From positions 1 through 62,000 of the forward strand of contig RPFO01002283.1 of the NCBI GenBank assembly GCA_009746045.1: a DNA stretch of 62,000 nucleotides, in the 5' to 3' direction. Positions 30,118 to 40,800 of this stretch are shown here, piece after piece (the stretch's first letter is position 1; each line of letters starts with the position of its first letter). A program made the position numbers and the translations under genes. This DNA is from Mesostigma viride (Eukaryota > Streptophyta > Mesostigmatophyceae > Mesostigmatales > Mesostigmataceae). The notes beneath the pieces are model-generated. The model ran no database searches and was not told the origin of the DNA. It saw only the letters and a list, made by a program, of their open reading frames with translations.

Positions 30118-30838
30118 GCCATCCATCCATCCATCCATCCATCCATCCATCCATCCATCCATCCATCCATCCATCCATCCATCCATCCATCCATCCATCC
30201 ATCCATCCATCCATCCATCCATCCATCCATCCATCCATCCATCCATCCATCCATCCATCCATCCATCCATCCATCCATCCATCCATCCATCCATCCATCC
30301 ATCCATCCATCCATCCATCCATCCATCCATCCATCCATCCATCCATCCATCCATCCATCCATCCATCCATCCATCCATCCATCCATCCATCCATCCATCC
30401 ATCCATCCATCCATCCATCCATCCATCCATCCATCCATCCATCCATCCATCCATCCATCCATCCATCCATCCATCCATCCATCCATCCATCCATCCATCC
30501 ATCCATCCATCCATCCATCCATCCATCCATCCATCCATCCATCCATCCATCCATCCATCCATCCATCCATCCATCCATCCATCCATCCATCCATCCATCC
30601 ATCCATCCATCCATCCATCCATCCATCCATCCATCCATCCATCCATCCATCCATCCATCCATCCATCCATCCATCCATCCATCCATCCATCCATCCATCC
30701 ATCCATCCATCCATCCATCCATCCATCCATCCATCCATCCGTCCGTCCGTCCGTCCGTCCGTCCATCCATCCATCCATCCATCCATCCATCCATCCATCC
30801 ATCCATCCATCCATCCATCCATCCATCCATCCATCCAT
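30118..30838. repeat. 720-bp (ATCC)n microsatellite
   Basis: About 180 tetranucleotides, pure apart from a block of (GTCC) at about 30740-30762. It begins at the place in a LINE 3' UTR where sister copies (30972 and 33088) have only three or four ATCC units. The WMDG and SIHP frames across it are meaningless. Confidence 0.98.
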
Positions 30839-30934
30839 CTGGGTTCATAGATTGTTAATGTTGATAGATTATTGTTAATAGATTGTTGTAAATGTAGATA
30901 TTGTTAGATAGCTGTTGTAGATCTAGAGGTTAAT

Positions 30935-31140
30935 GTAGATAGCTTAGACCGGTAGGACTGTTTGCACCCACCATCCATCCATCCATCGGGGCTAATGCTC
31001 CGTGACTCCCCAATGTACGGGAGCACGAGTCTAATTAATTAATTAATTAATTAATTAATTAATTAATTAATCGGGGTTAATGCTCCGTGACTCCCCAACG
31101 GGAGCACGAGTTTATTTTTCTTATAAATTAATTAATTAAT
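30935..31140 (+). repeat. Two LINE 3' ends in tandem
   Basis: TTAGACCGGTAGGACTG, (ATCC)3-4, TAATGCTCCGTGACTCCCC..GGGAGCACGAG and an (ATTA)n tail (31033-31070). A second copy of the terminal block with its own tail then follows (31071-31140). Confidence 0.75.
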
Positions 31141-31385
31141 ATGGCTTTTAATACATTCTGGGCTAAGTACTTCCTGCAAGGGTAGGGTGTAAACTACACC
31201 TGCTCTGGGTGCACAAAGTGCACCTGCACCACTCAGACAACTACCCTAGTCCTTACTTCCACGGTGTTGGATCGCCATGCGTCCAGGCATAGTTGTCTTA
31301 CTTCATGTATTCCAGCGCCTAAGGTGCGGACATAGGGTGGAAGATCATCATGGCTAAACAATGGCTAGGGCATGGCTTCTCAGCA

Positions 31386-31428
31386 GACTGTCCCCGGCCC
31401 CAAGAGGAAGGGGCGCTTTGCTGAGTAG
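31386..31428 (+). pseudogene. Short LINE ORF2 end
   Basis: Encodes PKRKGRFAE and a stop, nearly identical to the end at 25.4 kb, and followed by the same 3' UTR (GTAGCTAGGGTTTTCTAGA). It is a heavily truncated copy. Confidence 0.5.
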
Positions 31429-31617
31429 AGTAGCTAGGGTTTTCTAGATTAGATTAGCTTAGAGTTAGATTAGCCCGGCTTCGCCCACCTCCATCCATCC
31501 AACAAGGAATATGCCTGCTATACATGATCTCCCAACGGAGTCATCAATGTTATAATTTAATTTTTCTCAGCAGAGAGTAGCTCTCTGCATAGGCAGAGCT
31601 TGGCCATTCTTAATGCA

Positions 31618-31692
31618 TCATCCATTAATTTATTAAACTCGTGCTCCCGTTGGGGAGTCACGGAGCACCGAAGTGCTTTTAATTAATCCCTG
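31618..31692 (-). repeat. LINE 3' end, minus orientation
   Basis: CTCGTGCTCCCGTTGGGGAG, then CACCGAAGTGCTTTTAA. Both stem-loops are intact, with an AT-rich tail on the left. Confidence 0.75.
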
Positions 31693-32044
31693 TATTTTCT
31701 GATCCTGTATATGTGCACAACAGGAAGAAAGGGTAGAGACCCCCTTTCTCCTTCATGCCAGAGGCATGCCACAGCTGCAATCGGACACAAAGACGATCCT
31801 GCAAGTTAGAACTGTGGGTGCCATAAGACTCATGTGAGCATATCATAACAAGGAGCGTGGGCAAGTAGTCGGATCATAGCCAGGGCGTAGCATGGCTGTA
31901 CAAGGGCTAAGCTAAGGCTATGGCTGCATGGTTGTGTACCGTGTGTTAGCGGTGCACGTGACTAGGTATGGTGGCACAGATCAGTAGGCAAACATTCTAG
32001 GCATGGCTGCCATGGCGGCAGTGAGTGCCAGTGACTACCAATGT

Positions 32045-32290
32045 TCAAATACTTGAGCTAGGGCTATTCTAGCCCGCAGGGGGCGTCCACATCTTGTGGT
32101 TGATCATCAGGTCCCCGGCCGCCCCTCCAGTACACCTTTGGCTTTTGAGGGTCCTGCTTGTGGCAGCCGGAGGTATTCCGGCCACAGGTCGCGTCGCTGC
32201 TGCTGCTGAGCGGGGGTCCGGTCTTCGTCTGGACAGCGTCCAGGTGATGTCGTGCAACCTCTTGCGACGAGAAAGGAACCATCATCCATG
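32045..32290 (-). pseudogene. LINE ORF1 C-terminal fragment
   Basis: Minus-strand relative of 27.7-27.96 kb: FLVARGCTTS-type frame-shifted CTD, then TPAQQQQRRDLWPEYLR, and DLMINHKMWTPPAG read in a second frame. Ends at GGGCTAGAATAGCCC. Confidence 0.7.
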
Positions 32291-32419
32291 GGGGGTCCCA
32301 CTATAGGCATGCAGAGCTTGGCTAAATTCTTATTGCATCATATTCCATGGGGAGTTCCACTATAGGCGCACATGCGCGTATGCGTGAGTCACGTGCTAGG
32401 CTAAGCCTGACTAATCTAC

Positions 32420-32565
32420 ACTACTGTTATACATTCCCTAGAAGTCCTGGGTTTGCTGGGGTGGCAGGGGGCGCCTGCCAGGGCTTGTGGTCGACATGGA
32501 TGACCTCCCCCCTCCAGTATACCGGTTTCCCCCCTGCGCTCTGCCAGAGCTGTTCAGCCTATACG
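32420..32565 (-). pseudogene. LINE ORF1 C-terminal fragment (second subfamily)
   Basis: Minus strand encodes LWQSAGGKPVYWRGEVIHVD and HKPWQAPPATPANPG. It aligns with the end of the ORF1 at 26.4 kb (LVYWKGAA) rather than with the 32.05-32.29 kb copy. Confidence 0.55.
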
Positions 32566-32639
32566 CACCCGCATGTCTACCCGCACACTTCAGTCTACAG
32601 TTTTATTGTGCCAGACAATGCCCCCGCCATGGCAACCAT

Positions 32640-32984
32640 TAAGCAGCACCATAAAGCAGCGACGCCTGCAGCTAGTAGGGCACCTAGCTCGCACCAACCA
32701 GGTAGCCACCTCACGTGGCCCCCCTGCAGGACTGCGACCAGCTCAGCCTGGCCGGCACCTCCTGACGTGGGCCGGGCCCAGCCATGTTAGACGCCGCAAG
32801 GCCCGCACCTTCAAAGAACAGCTAACTAGTAGAGGACATGGGGGGCCTAGGCCTCTCCGTGATTTGGAAGAAGATGATGGACAAGGCCAAGTGGGCCCAG
32901 GTCATAGAGGACAACGAGCCCCCCCCAGTGGGGAAGCGCCCGCGTGTGCGAACCCGTGGGAGGCACGCCAGACAGCTCCCCTAG
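32640..32984 (+). pseudogene. LINE ORF2 C-terminal fragment
   Basis: RRLQLVGHLARTNQVATSRG, PAQPGRHLLTWAGP and RRRKARTFKEQL, then in shifted frame [20 protein letters not shown] and [17 protein letters not shown], then a stop. It matches 57.1-57.5 kb in order (GHLARTDQVDTSD, RYVLTWRAP, GLSVIW). One frame change. Confidence 0.75.
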
Positions 32985-33039
32985 GGCAGCGTGAGCCTGT
33001 CTAGATAGATGTTGTAGTTAGAATGCTGTTAGATAGATG

Positions 33040-33174
33040 TCGTAGGTAGCTGATGTAGATAGATTAGACCGGTAGGACTGTTTGCACCCATCCATCCATC
33101 CATCGGGGTTAATGCTCCGTGACTCCCCAACGGGAGCACGAGTCTTATTTAATTAATTAATTAATTAATTAATG
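33040..33174 (+). repeat. LINE 3' end: short (ATCC)n, stem-loop, (ATTA)n tail
   Basis: TTAGACCGGTAGGACTG, (ATCC)4 (33088-33103), TAATGCTCCGTGACTCCCCA with GGGAGCACGAG, then (ATTA)n. It follows the ORF2 fragment above and shows the normal, unexpanded state of the ATCC tract. Confidence 0.8.
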
Positions 33175-33566
33175 GCAACCATGCAAATTTCAGCATTAGT
33201 GCACCCACAGTTATGCCAGACTCTCCTCGTGAGTAGTTTTGATTGCAGCTTTGGCTTGCCTCCGGGCATGAGGGAAGACGGACCGTGTACGTCACTGCCC
33301 CCTTCCCAGTGTGCATGCAACATACAATTTGTCTCCTTGATACAGGGATGAAAAGCACTTTAACCCTGTATTATTGTGCCCCGTGAAGTCCTCCCCAACG
33401 CCCGAGCGTGTGTTTCATTAATTGATTAATTAATCAGAACTTGCCATCAGTGCCCAATCATAATGATTTTTTCGAATTTGTCCATCAAGTTTGTCCGCCT
33501 TCCAGCAAATCGAGATATCCTGGTGAAACAGATAAGACCCATTATTTTTCAATCACACTCCTTCCA

Positions 33567-33710
33567 TCAAATCTCATTGGTCGTTGTGATCGAAATGAGC
33601 TCAATTTCGATGTTCAGGTACGCCTGGGGTGGTATCAGCCCGGGGAAGCCCTTGCTGCCGTACGCCAGGTCAGGGGCGATGCGGCAGCGCGCCTTCTCGC
33701 CCACGCTCAA
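33567..33710 (-). CDS. FKBP12: FKBP12 exon d (last)
   Basis: 144 nt including the TGA stop. The acceptor CCCCTGCAG|TTGAGC follows a C-rich tract. It encodes LSVGEKARCRIAP...ELISITTTNEI. Confidence 0.9.
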   Translation of the reverse strand: MSVGEKARCRIAPDLAYGSKGFPGLIPPQAYLNIEIELISITTTNEI

Positions 33711-36560
33711 CTGCAGGGGGGGGGCGGGGGCAGTTTGAGGTTGGTGGGGACGTGTGAGAATGCACGACACGGGCAGGGAGAGAGGGGCCCAAGAAATATG
33801 ACAAATAAGGCGCGCATTTGTTTGTGTGCGTCTACGCATCTGTGCGCATTTTATATGGCAAGTGGGAGATTAGGTTTGGGAGCCCCCCTATTCCAGTGCA
33901 ACTTGTGGCTTCAACAGCCCTACCCCACTTGCGCCCTAATTTTAGGACCACCTCGAAATGCATGAGGAGAAGTATGCTGGGCAGGCACAGGCACACACAA
34001 ATGCACATGCGCATGCACACACACATACGCGCACACATGCAGCCATAACAGATCGAAAGAGAATAGCAGAATTCTCGTGCGGAACCACCCTATTTATAGC
34101 ACCCTATTTATAGCTCACCACAAATGCACATACCTGTGTGACAATCTCATCCCATCCTGCGCAGTCCGTTTGCGATCGGATTGAGACGGCGTCATGGATT
34201 GGACGATGATGGCGTAAGAATAAGGGCATGGAAAATATGATGATGACAAAGGCATATGCAAAAAGCACAAAACAAAGCAGGAATGCGCATTTGCAGACAC
34301 GAATGCCAAAATGTTGTCAGCATATCTTTCCAGAACGTTTGTTTCATGGCATTTTACCCCAGAGGCAGTTGCTAGTGTCATCCTCAAGGGCTCAACGTCA
34401 AGGGCTTCCAGTTCTAATAAATAACAGCTTAAACAACTAGGGTATGGGACGTGCCATGCTTCACAGTTGTTCCATGCAGGACAGAGACCAGGCACCCGTA
34501 TTTAACTACAAAAGTTGTAAAAAAAGTTCTGAGCCGCTAACCAGTGGTGGCAGGTATGGACTAGAGATGTACGATTGCTTTCATCGCTGCGTACCAGGAC
34601 ATCTTGGAATCCAGCGCAGAGGATAAATCAGATTTTCGTACTAAAAGTAATAATGGCGAAGATCAGATGGGAGCAGCTGACATGGTGCTGCAGGGAGACA
34701 CATGACACCCTGTCACTCAAGACGACAGCACATGCAGCTTGCCCTTTGGCCAGCGATGGGTGCGAATACGGGGGCTTGAACCTGATGGGGCAGCCATCGT
34801 CAGGGGTGCACACCCATGTGTGCAGGGAATAGCAAACTCAAACAGATATATGGGAGGATGGGTTGGCAAAAGAGTCACAGCATAGATCACACAATGCGCC
34901 GCAACATGGGTAACAGTCTGGGTCACTCTACAGATAACTGTATGGGTCACAATACGGATAACTGTATGGGTCACTTTACGGACAACTGTAGGGGGCACAA
35001 TACAGAAAATGGTTCCCAACACAGGTAACTGAATGGGTCACAATTCGGATAACTGTATGGGTCACTCTACGGACAACTGAATGGGTCACAATACAGATAA
35101 CTGTATGGGTCACAATACGGATAAGATCAAGGAGATAACTGTATGGGTCACAGCACCAACAACAGTATGGGTCCCAAACCTGGCACGACTGCGCCGCTCT
35201 GGACCTTGAAACGGAACGGGCGGCCACGGGAGTATGTGCTGTCAAACACCTTCCCGTCATCCAGCTGTGGATGCGGATGCGGGAGTGGGGGGGTGCGGGT
35301 GGGCATAGCAGGGGGGGTGGGCGGGGGGCGGAGGGGGGGACTTACTGAGAATAATCAATTACTAAAACGAGAAATCATTATCTTATATCCGTATCTCAGA
35401 CACAGTATGTGCGACCCGCGTGGATAGCATTTGTCCCCAGGTTTCGATCAATCGATCAAATAACGTCGCCTCCTGTACTCAAACCAGTTAACCATAGAGG
35501 TTAAACTATGTGCGTGCATGCCCGCAACAACACAAGTGCGACAAAACAAGTGCAACAAAACAAGTGGAACAAAGCAAGGGCAACAAAACAAGTGCAACAA
35601 GCAGAATGAGCGTGCCAATTACCGCTGACCCCATCGCAACGCGTGCTGCTGGGGAGTACAGGGAGGAATATCAAGTAGCCTGGGGGCAGGGAGAGAGAGG
35701 TGAGGGGCTGTGGGGGCGTGGAGCTAGGTATGAGGTCAATGTGCGTGTATGGAGAGGAAAGAGCAGAAAGGGCGATTCGTCTGGCAATATGCTTTAAAAG
35801 GCATACTTGGTCAGTATCCTGCGCTGCGCAGGAAAGGCACTAGTGTTCCAGCATATGCGAGCAAGGTAATGTAACGACTCAGGGCATGCGGTGCTGGACT
35901 GCGGTATAAAAGAGATTTTGTACTGGCAGGATAGGATGAAGTGGTGTCCAAAGGATCCATATAAGGAATGCATCAGGTTTCACAAGGCACCCAGGCACTA
36001 GTTCATCCAAGAAAGGGGACGTGGGACGGAGCTGTGGGGAGGAAATCCAAGGAGGCATTCGCGCAATGGGCAATGGAAGGCGGGGATGGCAAGGGAGGTT
36101 AAATTATGGAGTTGAGGGGTGGGCGGGTGGGGGTGGGGGGTGGGGGGTGGGGTGGGGGGGGTTGGGGGGGTGGGGTGGGGGTGGGGCTTAAGAGAAAGAA
36201 TCCATGCCAGTTATTAGACGCACGGCAATAACCTTCCATAACGTCCCCTTTCTCTTGCTTTAAAGATAACCGTTCCTTTAGGGCTGGACAAGCAGGTAAA
36301 AATGGCGATGTTATTGTTCCTGCGTTCTTCAAGGGGAGTTGCCGTGCTTGCCTCTATCAGCATATCTCCCAGACAAATGGGCGAGGAACTCGGCAAGGAT
36401 CCATATCAAGTGCGTTTCGCCGTGGAAATGGTAGGCCGTAGCCTCACTGAAAGGGAATGGGGTCCCTCGTTACCTGGCCGATGTAGTGAACCGCCACCGT
36501 TTCTCCCTTCTTGGGGTAGTACTTTCCGTCACCAGCCCTTGTAATTGTGATTTCGACTCC
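33567..36560 (-). CDS. FKBP12: FKBP12-type peptidyl-prolyl cis-trans isomerase
   Basis: Small cytosolic prolyl isomerase of the FK506/rapamycin-binding family. Four coding exons join in phase on the minus strand: 36560-36474, 35264-35180, 34156-34134 and 33710-33567. Together they give 112 residues, about the usual FKBP12 length. Visible in order: GVEITI, GDGKYYPKKGETVAVHYIG, LDDGKVFDSTYSRGRPFRFK, VVPGWDEIVTQ, LSVGEKARC, APDLAYGSKGFPGLIPPQA and LNIEIELISI. These include the active-site Tyr, FDS, W and AYG/IPP elements. The protein normally begins with Met just before GVE, so the first exon may hold little more than ATG; I could not place it. The 33.4-34.0 kb plus-strand frames are shadows. 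It is divergent from INTS3. Confidence 0.88.
34134..34156 (-). CDS. FKBP12: FKBP12 exon c, 23-nt micro-exon
   Basis: Acceptor TGCGCAG|GATGGG, donor ACACAG|GTATGT. It enters in phase 1 and leaves in phase 0. With the split glycine it supplies exactly GWDEIVTQ, the segment that links VVP to LSVGEK in this family. Confidence 0.85.
34915..35130. repeat. About 24-bp tandem repeat in an FKBP12 intron
   Basis: About nine imperfect copies of ATAACTGTATGGGTCACAAT(ACGG) between exons b and c. It is non-coding in the gene's sense. Confidence 0.85.
35180..35264 (-). CDS. FKBP12: FKBP12 exon b
   Basis: 85 nt. Acceptor CATCCACAG|CTGGAT, donor GTGCCAG|GTTTGG. It enters in phase 0 and leaves in phase 1. 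It encodes LDDGKVFDST..VVP. Confidence 0.88.
36106..36190. repeat. G-rich (plus) / C-rich (minus) tract
   Basis: Runs such as GGGGTGGGGGGTGGGG lie inside the FKBP12 intron between exons a and b. The plus strand could form a G-quadruplex. Confidence 0.85.
36474..36560 (-). CDS. FKBP12: FKBP12 exon a (first recognised coding exon)
   Basis: 87 nt, phase 0 at both ends. The acceptor reads CCCTTGCAG|GGAGTC and the donor GGCCAG|GTAACG. It encodes GVEITITRAGDG...VHYIGQ. Confidence 0.88.
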
Positions 36561-36562
36561 CT

Positions 36563-37454
36563 GCAAGGGAAAGGCAGCAGAAACGTACCTTTTTTTCGGT
36601 TCATCGGGGGCATGCTACACTTTGCTTTCTTCTAGAGATTAGCTGATTTTCGGCTGGCTCTGCTAGCAAAACATAAGTTAAGCTGCAATTTACAGCATTG
36701 GCAACGGGGCGAATTTAAGGCGAGACTCTTAGGACTACATAGACAAGCAGGTGGCGTTAGAGAAAGAGGATGAAGTTACAAGGTTTGCATGCACTACGAG
36801 CAATTTATATAGCACTCACTCCTCTTCGCCGATTCATTATGTAGGTTTATCGTCGCAGGACCACGGACTCGGTCATGACCATTCCAACTAATTTTATGTG
36901 TCGTTGCGACTTCGAGGAAATGCAAGGCGTGAAATAGGATTTACTATAGCGAATCATAACGTAGTTTACAATATAAATGGCCAATAATTAAAACCTTCGC
37001 ATTGCACCTTTGCAGCTTTGCACGCGGACTGTCCGCCATGGCGTTGGCAAAATAGGCTCTACCAAAAATACCTGCCGTGCTCCGTGCTGCAAACTACCAC
37101 CTGCTAGCCGTCACAAAAGCACCCACCCCATATCTGCCTTCTGGCTGGCACGTGTCGTGCTGTACGTGGCTGCACCGTAATGACGGCCGTACAGTACAGG
37201 AGGAGCGGGTATGTATTGCATATTGAGGCCCGCGGTGCTGGAGACTGTCACAATGGCAGACAGTGAGACAGCTCGTTGTCAGCTGCCAGGTTTCTCACTG
37301 CCACGCGCGCCTTAAGTAGTGCTTTTGGCTATGGCGCATCGCAATTCGCCAACAGCATTCACACAGGGGAATTTTTATTTTCTGCGTGTTATGCAAGTCA
37401 AATGATTCATTTGAAACCCAGGTCGCGCGCTCACCGGACGCGGAATTTCCAGCC
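36563..37454. promoter_or_regulatory. Divergent FKBP12-INTS3 intergenic region
   Basis: About 0.9 kb lies between the first recognised FKBP12 exon and the first recognised INTS3 exon. It must hold both 5' UTRs and both promoters, and probably the FKBP12 start codon. I see no clear TATA box on either side. Confidence 0.45.
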
Positions 37455-37807
37455 ATGATTGGAAGTATGGCGACAACTTATGCAATTCAGGGGCGTGCAA
37501 TTCCGCCTGCATTATTTTCCCGCACCGTGTTTGATGCGCAAGACGAGCTTGAGCGGTCATGGTCCGTCAACTACACGAAGCTGCGGGAAACCGTGGATGG
37601 CATGGCCACTGAAGCATTGGTTAGTAGCTATCTACAGGACAAGGTCTCACAGGGGCAGTATCAACACGGCGTGGTTGTCACAGCACTGTTATATGGCTTC
37701 CTCACAGAACCGATGGTGGCTCCCAGGTGCCTGCAGCATTTGCGGCTGGTTACACGAGACGGGTTTGCCCAGTGCATCCATGAACTCCAACGGCTCATTA
37801 TTGAACG
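37455..37807 (+). CDS. INTS3: INTS3 exon 1
   Basis: The ATG at 37455 gives MIGSMATTYAIQ; an in-frame ATG at 37467 is also possible. The donor GAACG|GTATGT splits Arg in phase 2. It encodes FDAQDELERS through LQRLIIE. Confidence 0.8.
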
Positions 37808-40800
37808 GTATGTCCGGCCTGGTTTACACGGCACTCTGTTCCGGCATCCTGTGCTCTCCGTTTAAGTCCCAATTTAAATTAACTTCCTCTGCACTATGGC
37901 TGGAACGGTCCGTGTGATCAGCTTGATTAGGCTTCATCCGCTTAATTTTATCATAAACTCCCCTTGTCACCTGGGTTCCAAAATTCTAGTTTTGAGCAGT
38001 ATTTCTGAGCTAGCCATTGACTATTAGTATCGACTCGTATCGACCTTATATACTGATTCGTGGAATTATAATTCCTGTCGACCACACTATGTCTTGGGAG
38101 CCGTCGGGCTCGCCTTCGGACCCAACGGCATGACACTAGCGGCATCAGGTTGCTGGTTATCTATCATGCTCATGCATATTTGGTGTGTGCTTGCCTGCTG
38201 TGTACTTGGTATGCCTTCTCCATCCCTGGCCAATCAGGTACCACAAGCTCCTGGACACGCCACGCGTGCAGCTTGTGCGCTTAGTCGGCGAGCTGGTCGC
38301 TGCCAGCACCAAGAACTCTGAGGCACTGTGCATGGCCTTGCTGCGCCAGGTAACGCTGGTCGCCATAGCGAGCTCGTCTACCGTCGGTGGTGCTTAGGAA
38401 GCACCAACACTAGTACTGTAGCACCACTGTAAGCAGGTGGAAGGGCTGCTACTGTGGCAGTCATCCTTAAGCCTGCGACTTTTTTTTGCAATGCCCCTTC
38501 CTTCTTTACTCTCACTCACGCTATGCCTGTTCACATTTTACCCACTTGGCTTGGATGACTTTTGCGTGTATGTCATTATGATGACTTGCTTAATCATGAC
38601 CTTTTCAATGCCTAGGAGAATATCTGCCAGCGACAACGTTCCTGAAGGCAGGTTTGAGCCGGACATGACCGTACGCATAATGTTATGCCTGCTGTGTCGG
38701 GCCAGCCACGTGCTTATATATAACAATGGTTGTCCCTTTGATGACCTGTTTCCGCATCCAGCAGTTATCTATAGCATTTGCAGGCTGTTTACCCAGCAGC
38801 TGGTCCGTGGCGCTGCCACTCTGAGGCTGCCATAAATATATGTCATGGGCAGGTTAGCCAGCCACACTCTAACCTACAAGGCTGCACATTTCCAACTCCA
38901 TTCGTTTCCATCATGCTGAATAAATCGACATACGTGGATAAGATAATGGCAGGCTCTAGCTTGCATGGTCTGGATTTTCCAGATTTCTGCCCTGCGCTGG
39001 TTGTCTCATTGATATGTGTGGCAAGCATGGGCAAGCATGGGCAAGCATGGGCAAGCATGGGCAAGCATGGGCAAGCATGGGCAAGCATGGGCAAGCATGG
39101 GCAAGCATGGGCAAGCATGGGCAAGCATGGGCAAGCATGGGCAAGCATGGGCAAGCACGGGCAAGCATGGGCAAGCATGGGCAAGCATGGGCAAGCATGG
39201 GCAAGCATGGGCAAGCATGGGCAAGCATGGGCAAGCATGGGCAAGCATGGGCAAGCACGGGCAAGCATGGGCAAGCATGGGCAAGCATGGGCAAGCATGG
39301 GCAAGCATGGGCAAGCATGGGCAAGCATGGGCAAGCATGGGCAAGCATGGGCAAGCATGGGCAAGCATGGGCAAGCATGGGCAAGCATGGGCAAGCATGG
39401 GCAAGCATGGGCAAGCACGGGCAAGCATGGGCAAGCATGGGCAAGCATGGGCAAGCATGGGCAAGCACGGGCAAGCACGGGCAAGCATGGGCAAGCATGG
39501 GCAAGCATGGGCAAGCATGGGCAAGCATGGGCAAGCATGGGCAAGCATGGGCAAGCATGGGCAAGCATGGGCAAGCATGGGCAAGCGTCATTCCATGCGT
39601 TTCTGACTTCCCATGAGTCCACTGAGTCTGACGCTAAAGACTTCGAGCGTGGCTATAACCACTTGGAGCGTGGCTATAACCACTTGGAGCGTGGCTATAA
39701 CCACTTGGAGCGTGGCTATAACCACTTGGAGCGTGGCTATAACCACTTGGAGCGTGGCTATAACCACTTGGAGCGTGGCTATAGTGTTGCCATTGGATCC
39801 CCAGCCCCCTACTTTGTGTCTGTTCAGCCAATGATAAATGCACGATAACCTGGCCATGTTTAATAACATTTTCGTATTAGCATAGCTTGCCATTCTGGCT
39901 AAACATTAAAATTCCCTTAATCTGTGCCCAGTCTCAGTAGGGTCTGGGGACCAGCGACCCTGCCTGCCCCTACAACTACCCCCACATCCACCAAACCACC
40001 CACCCACCCATGAACCAGCCCCATCCCGCCTCGCTGGCGCCCACTCTGGGGGCTCTCACTCTCCCACCTGCCATAAATCGCCCCACCCACTCATCATCCT
40101 ATCGCCCCATACCCCCTCCCCCCCACCTCCCTGCCCACCCTCACTGTCGAGTCAGCTCACCCCAGGCAGCTCACCCTCTTTCATGCATCCACCCACCCGC
40201 CCATCCAATTCAGCCTCTCGGTCCTTGATATGTTTCCTCACCTGGCCCCCTCCTTGCCCCCGCCTAAACAAGAAATACATTCTGTTGTTCCCACCCAAAT
40301 ATTAAACACATTCCCTTTGTTCCCGCCCAAGCGATGAACCCATTCCCTTTGTTCCCGCCCAAGCGATGAATCCATTCCCTTTGTTCCCGCCCAAGCGATG
40401 AGTCCATTCCCTTTGTTCCCGCCCAAGCGATGAGTCCATTCCCTTTGTTCCCGCCCAAGCGATGAGTCCATTCCCTTTGTTCCCGCCCAAGCGATGAATC
40501 CATTCCCTTTGTTCCCGCCCAAGCGATGAACCCATTCCCTTTGTTCCCGCCCAAGAAACAGGGATGCCCACAGATGTCCCCTCGCTTGCGTACCTCTTCC
40601 CCCCGGCCCCCCCTTTCCCCCCTCACTAGACAGCCCCCCCGGATGGCCCATACTTGTTACCTGCCCCCTTCCCCCCTCCCACGTGATGTCCTACCGTGGC
40701 CCCTTTCTTTTTACTTGTTTCGCCCCCTCTTCCTGTCCCCCCACCCCTAGGCCTGCCCCCAGATGGCAATTTATTTCTTACCGCCCCCCTCACCTTACCC

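Noticed and set aside
30063-30850. Long open frames of WMDG or SIHP repeats on both strands
   Set aside because: They are the translation of a pure (ATCC)n microsatellite; a 4-bp repeat without stops is open in all frames.
33441-33965. 174-codon plus-strand frame
   Set aside because: It overlaps the last FKBP12 exon on the other strand, which has clear family motifs and correct splice sites.
38778-39848. 356-codon and opposite-strand frames across the GGCAAGCATG array
   Set aside because: They exist only because the 10-bp repeat has no stop codons. The region is an INTS3 intron.
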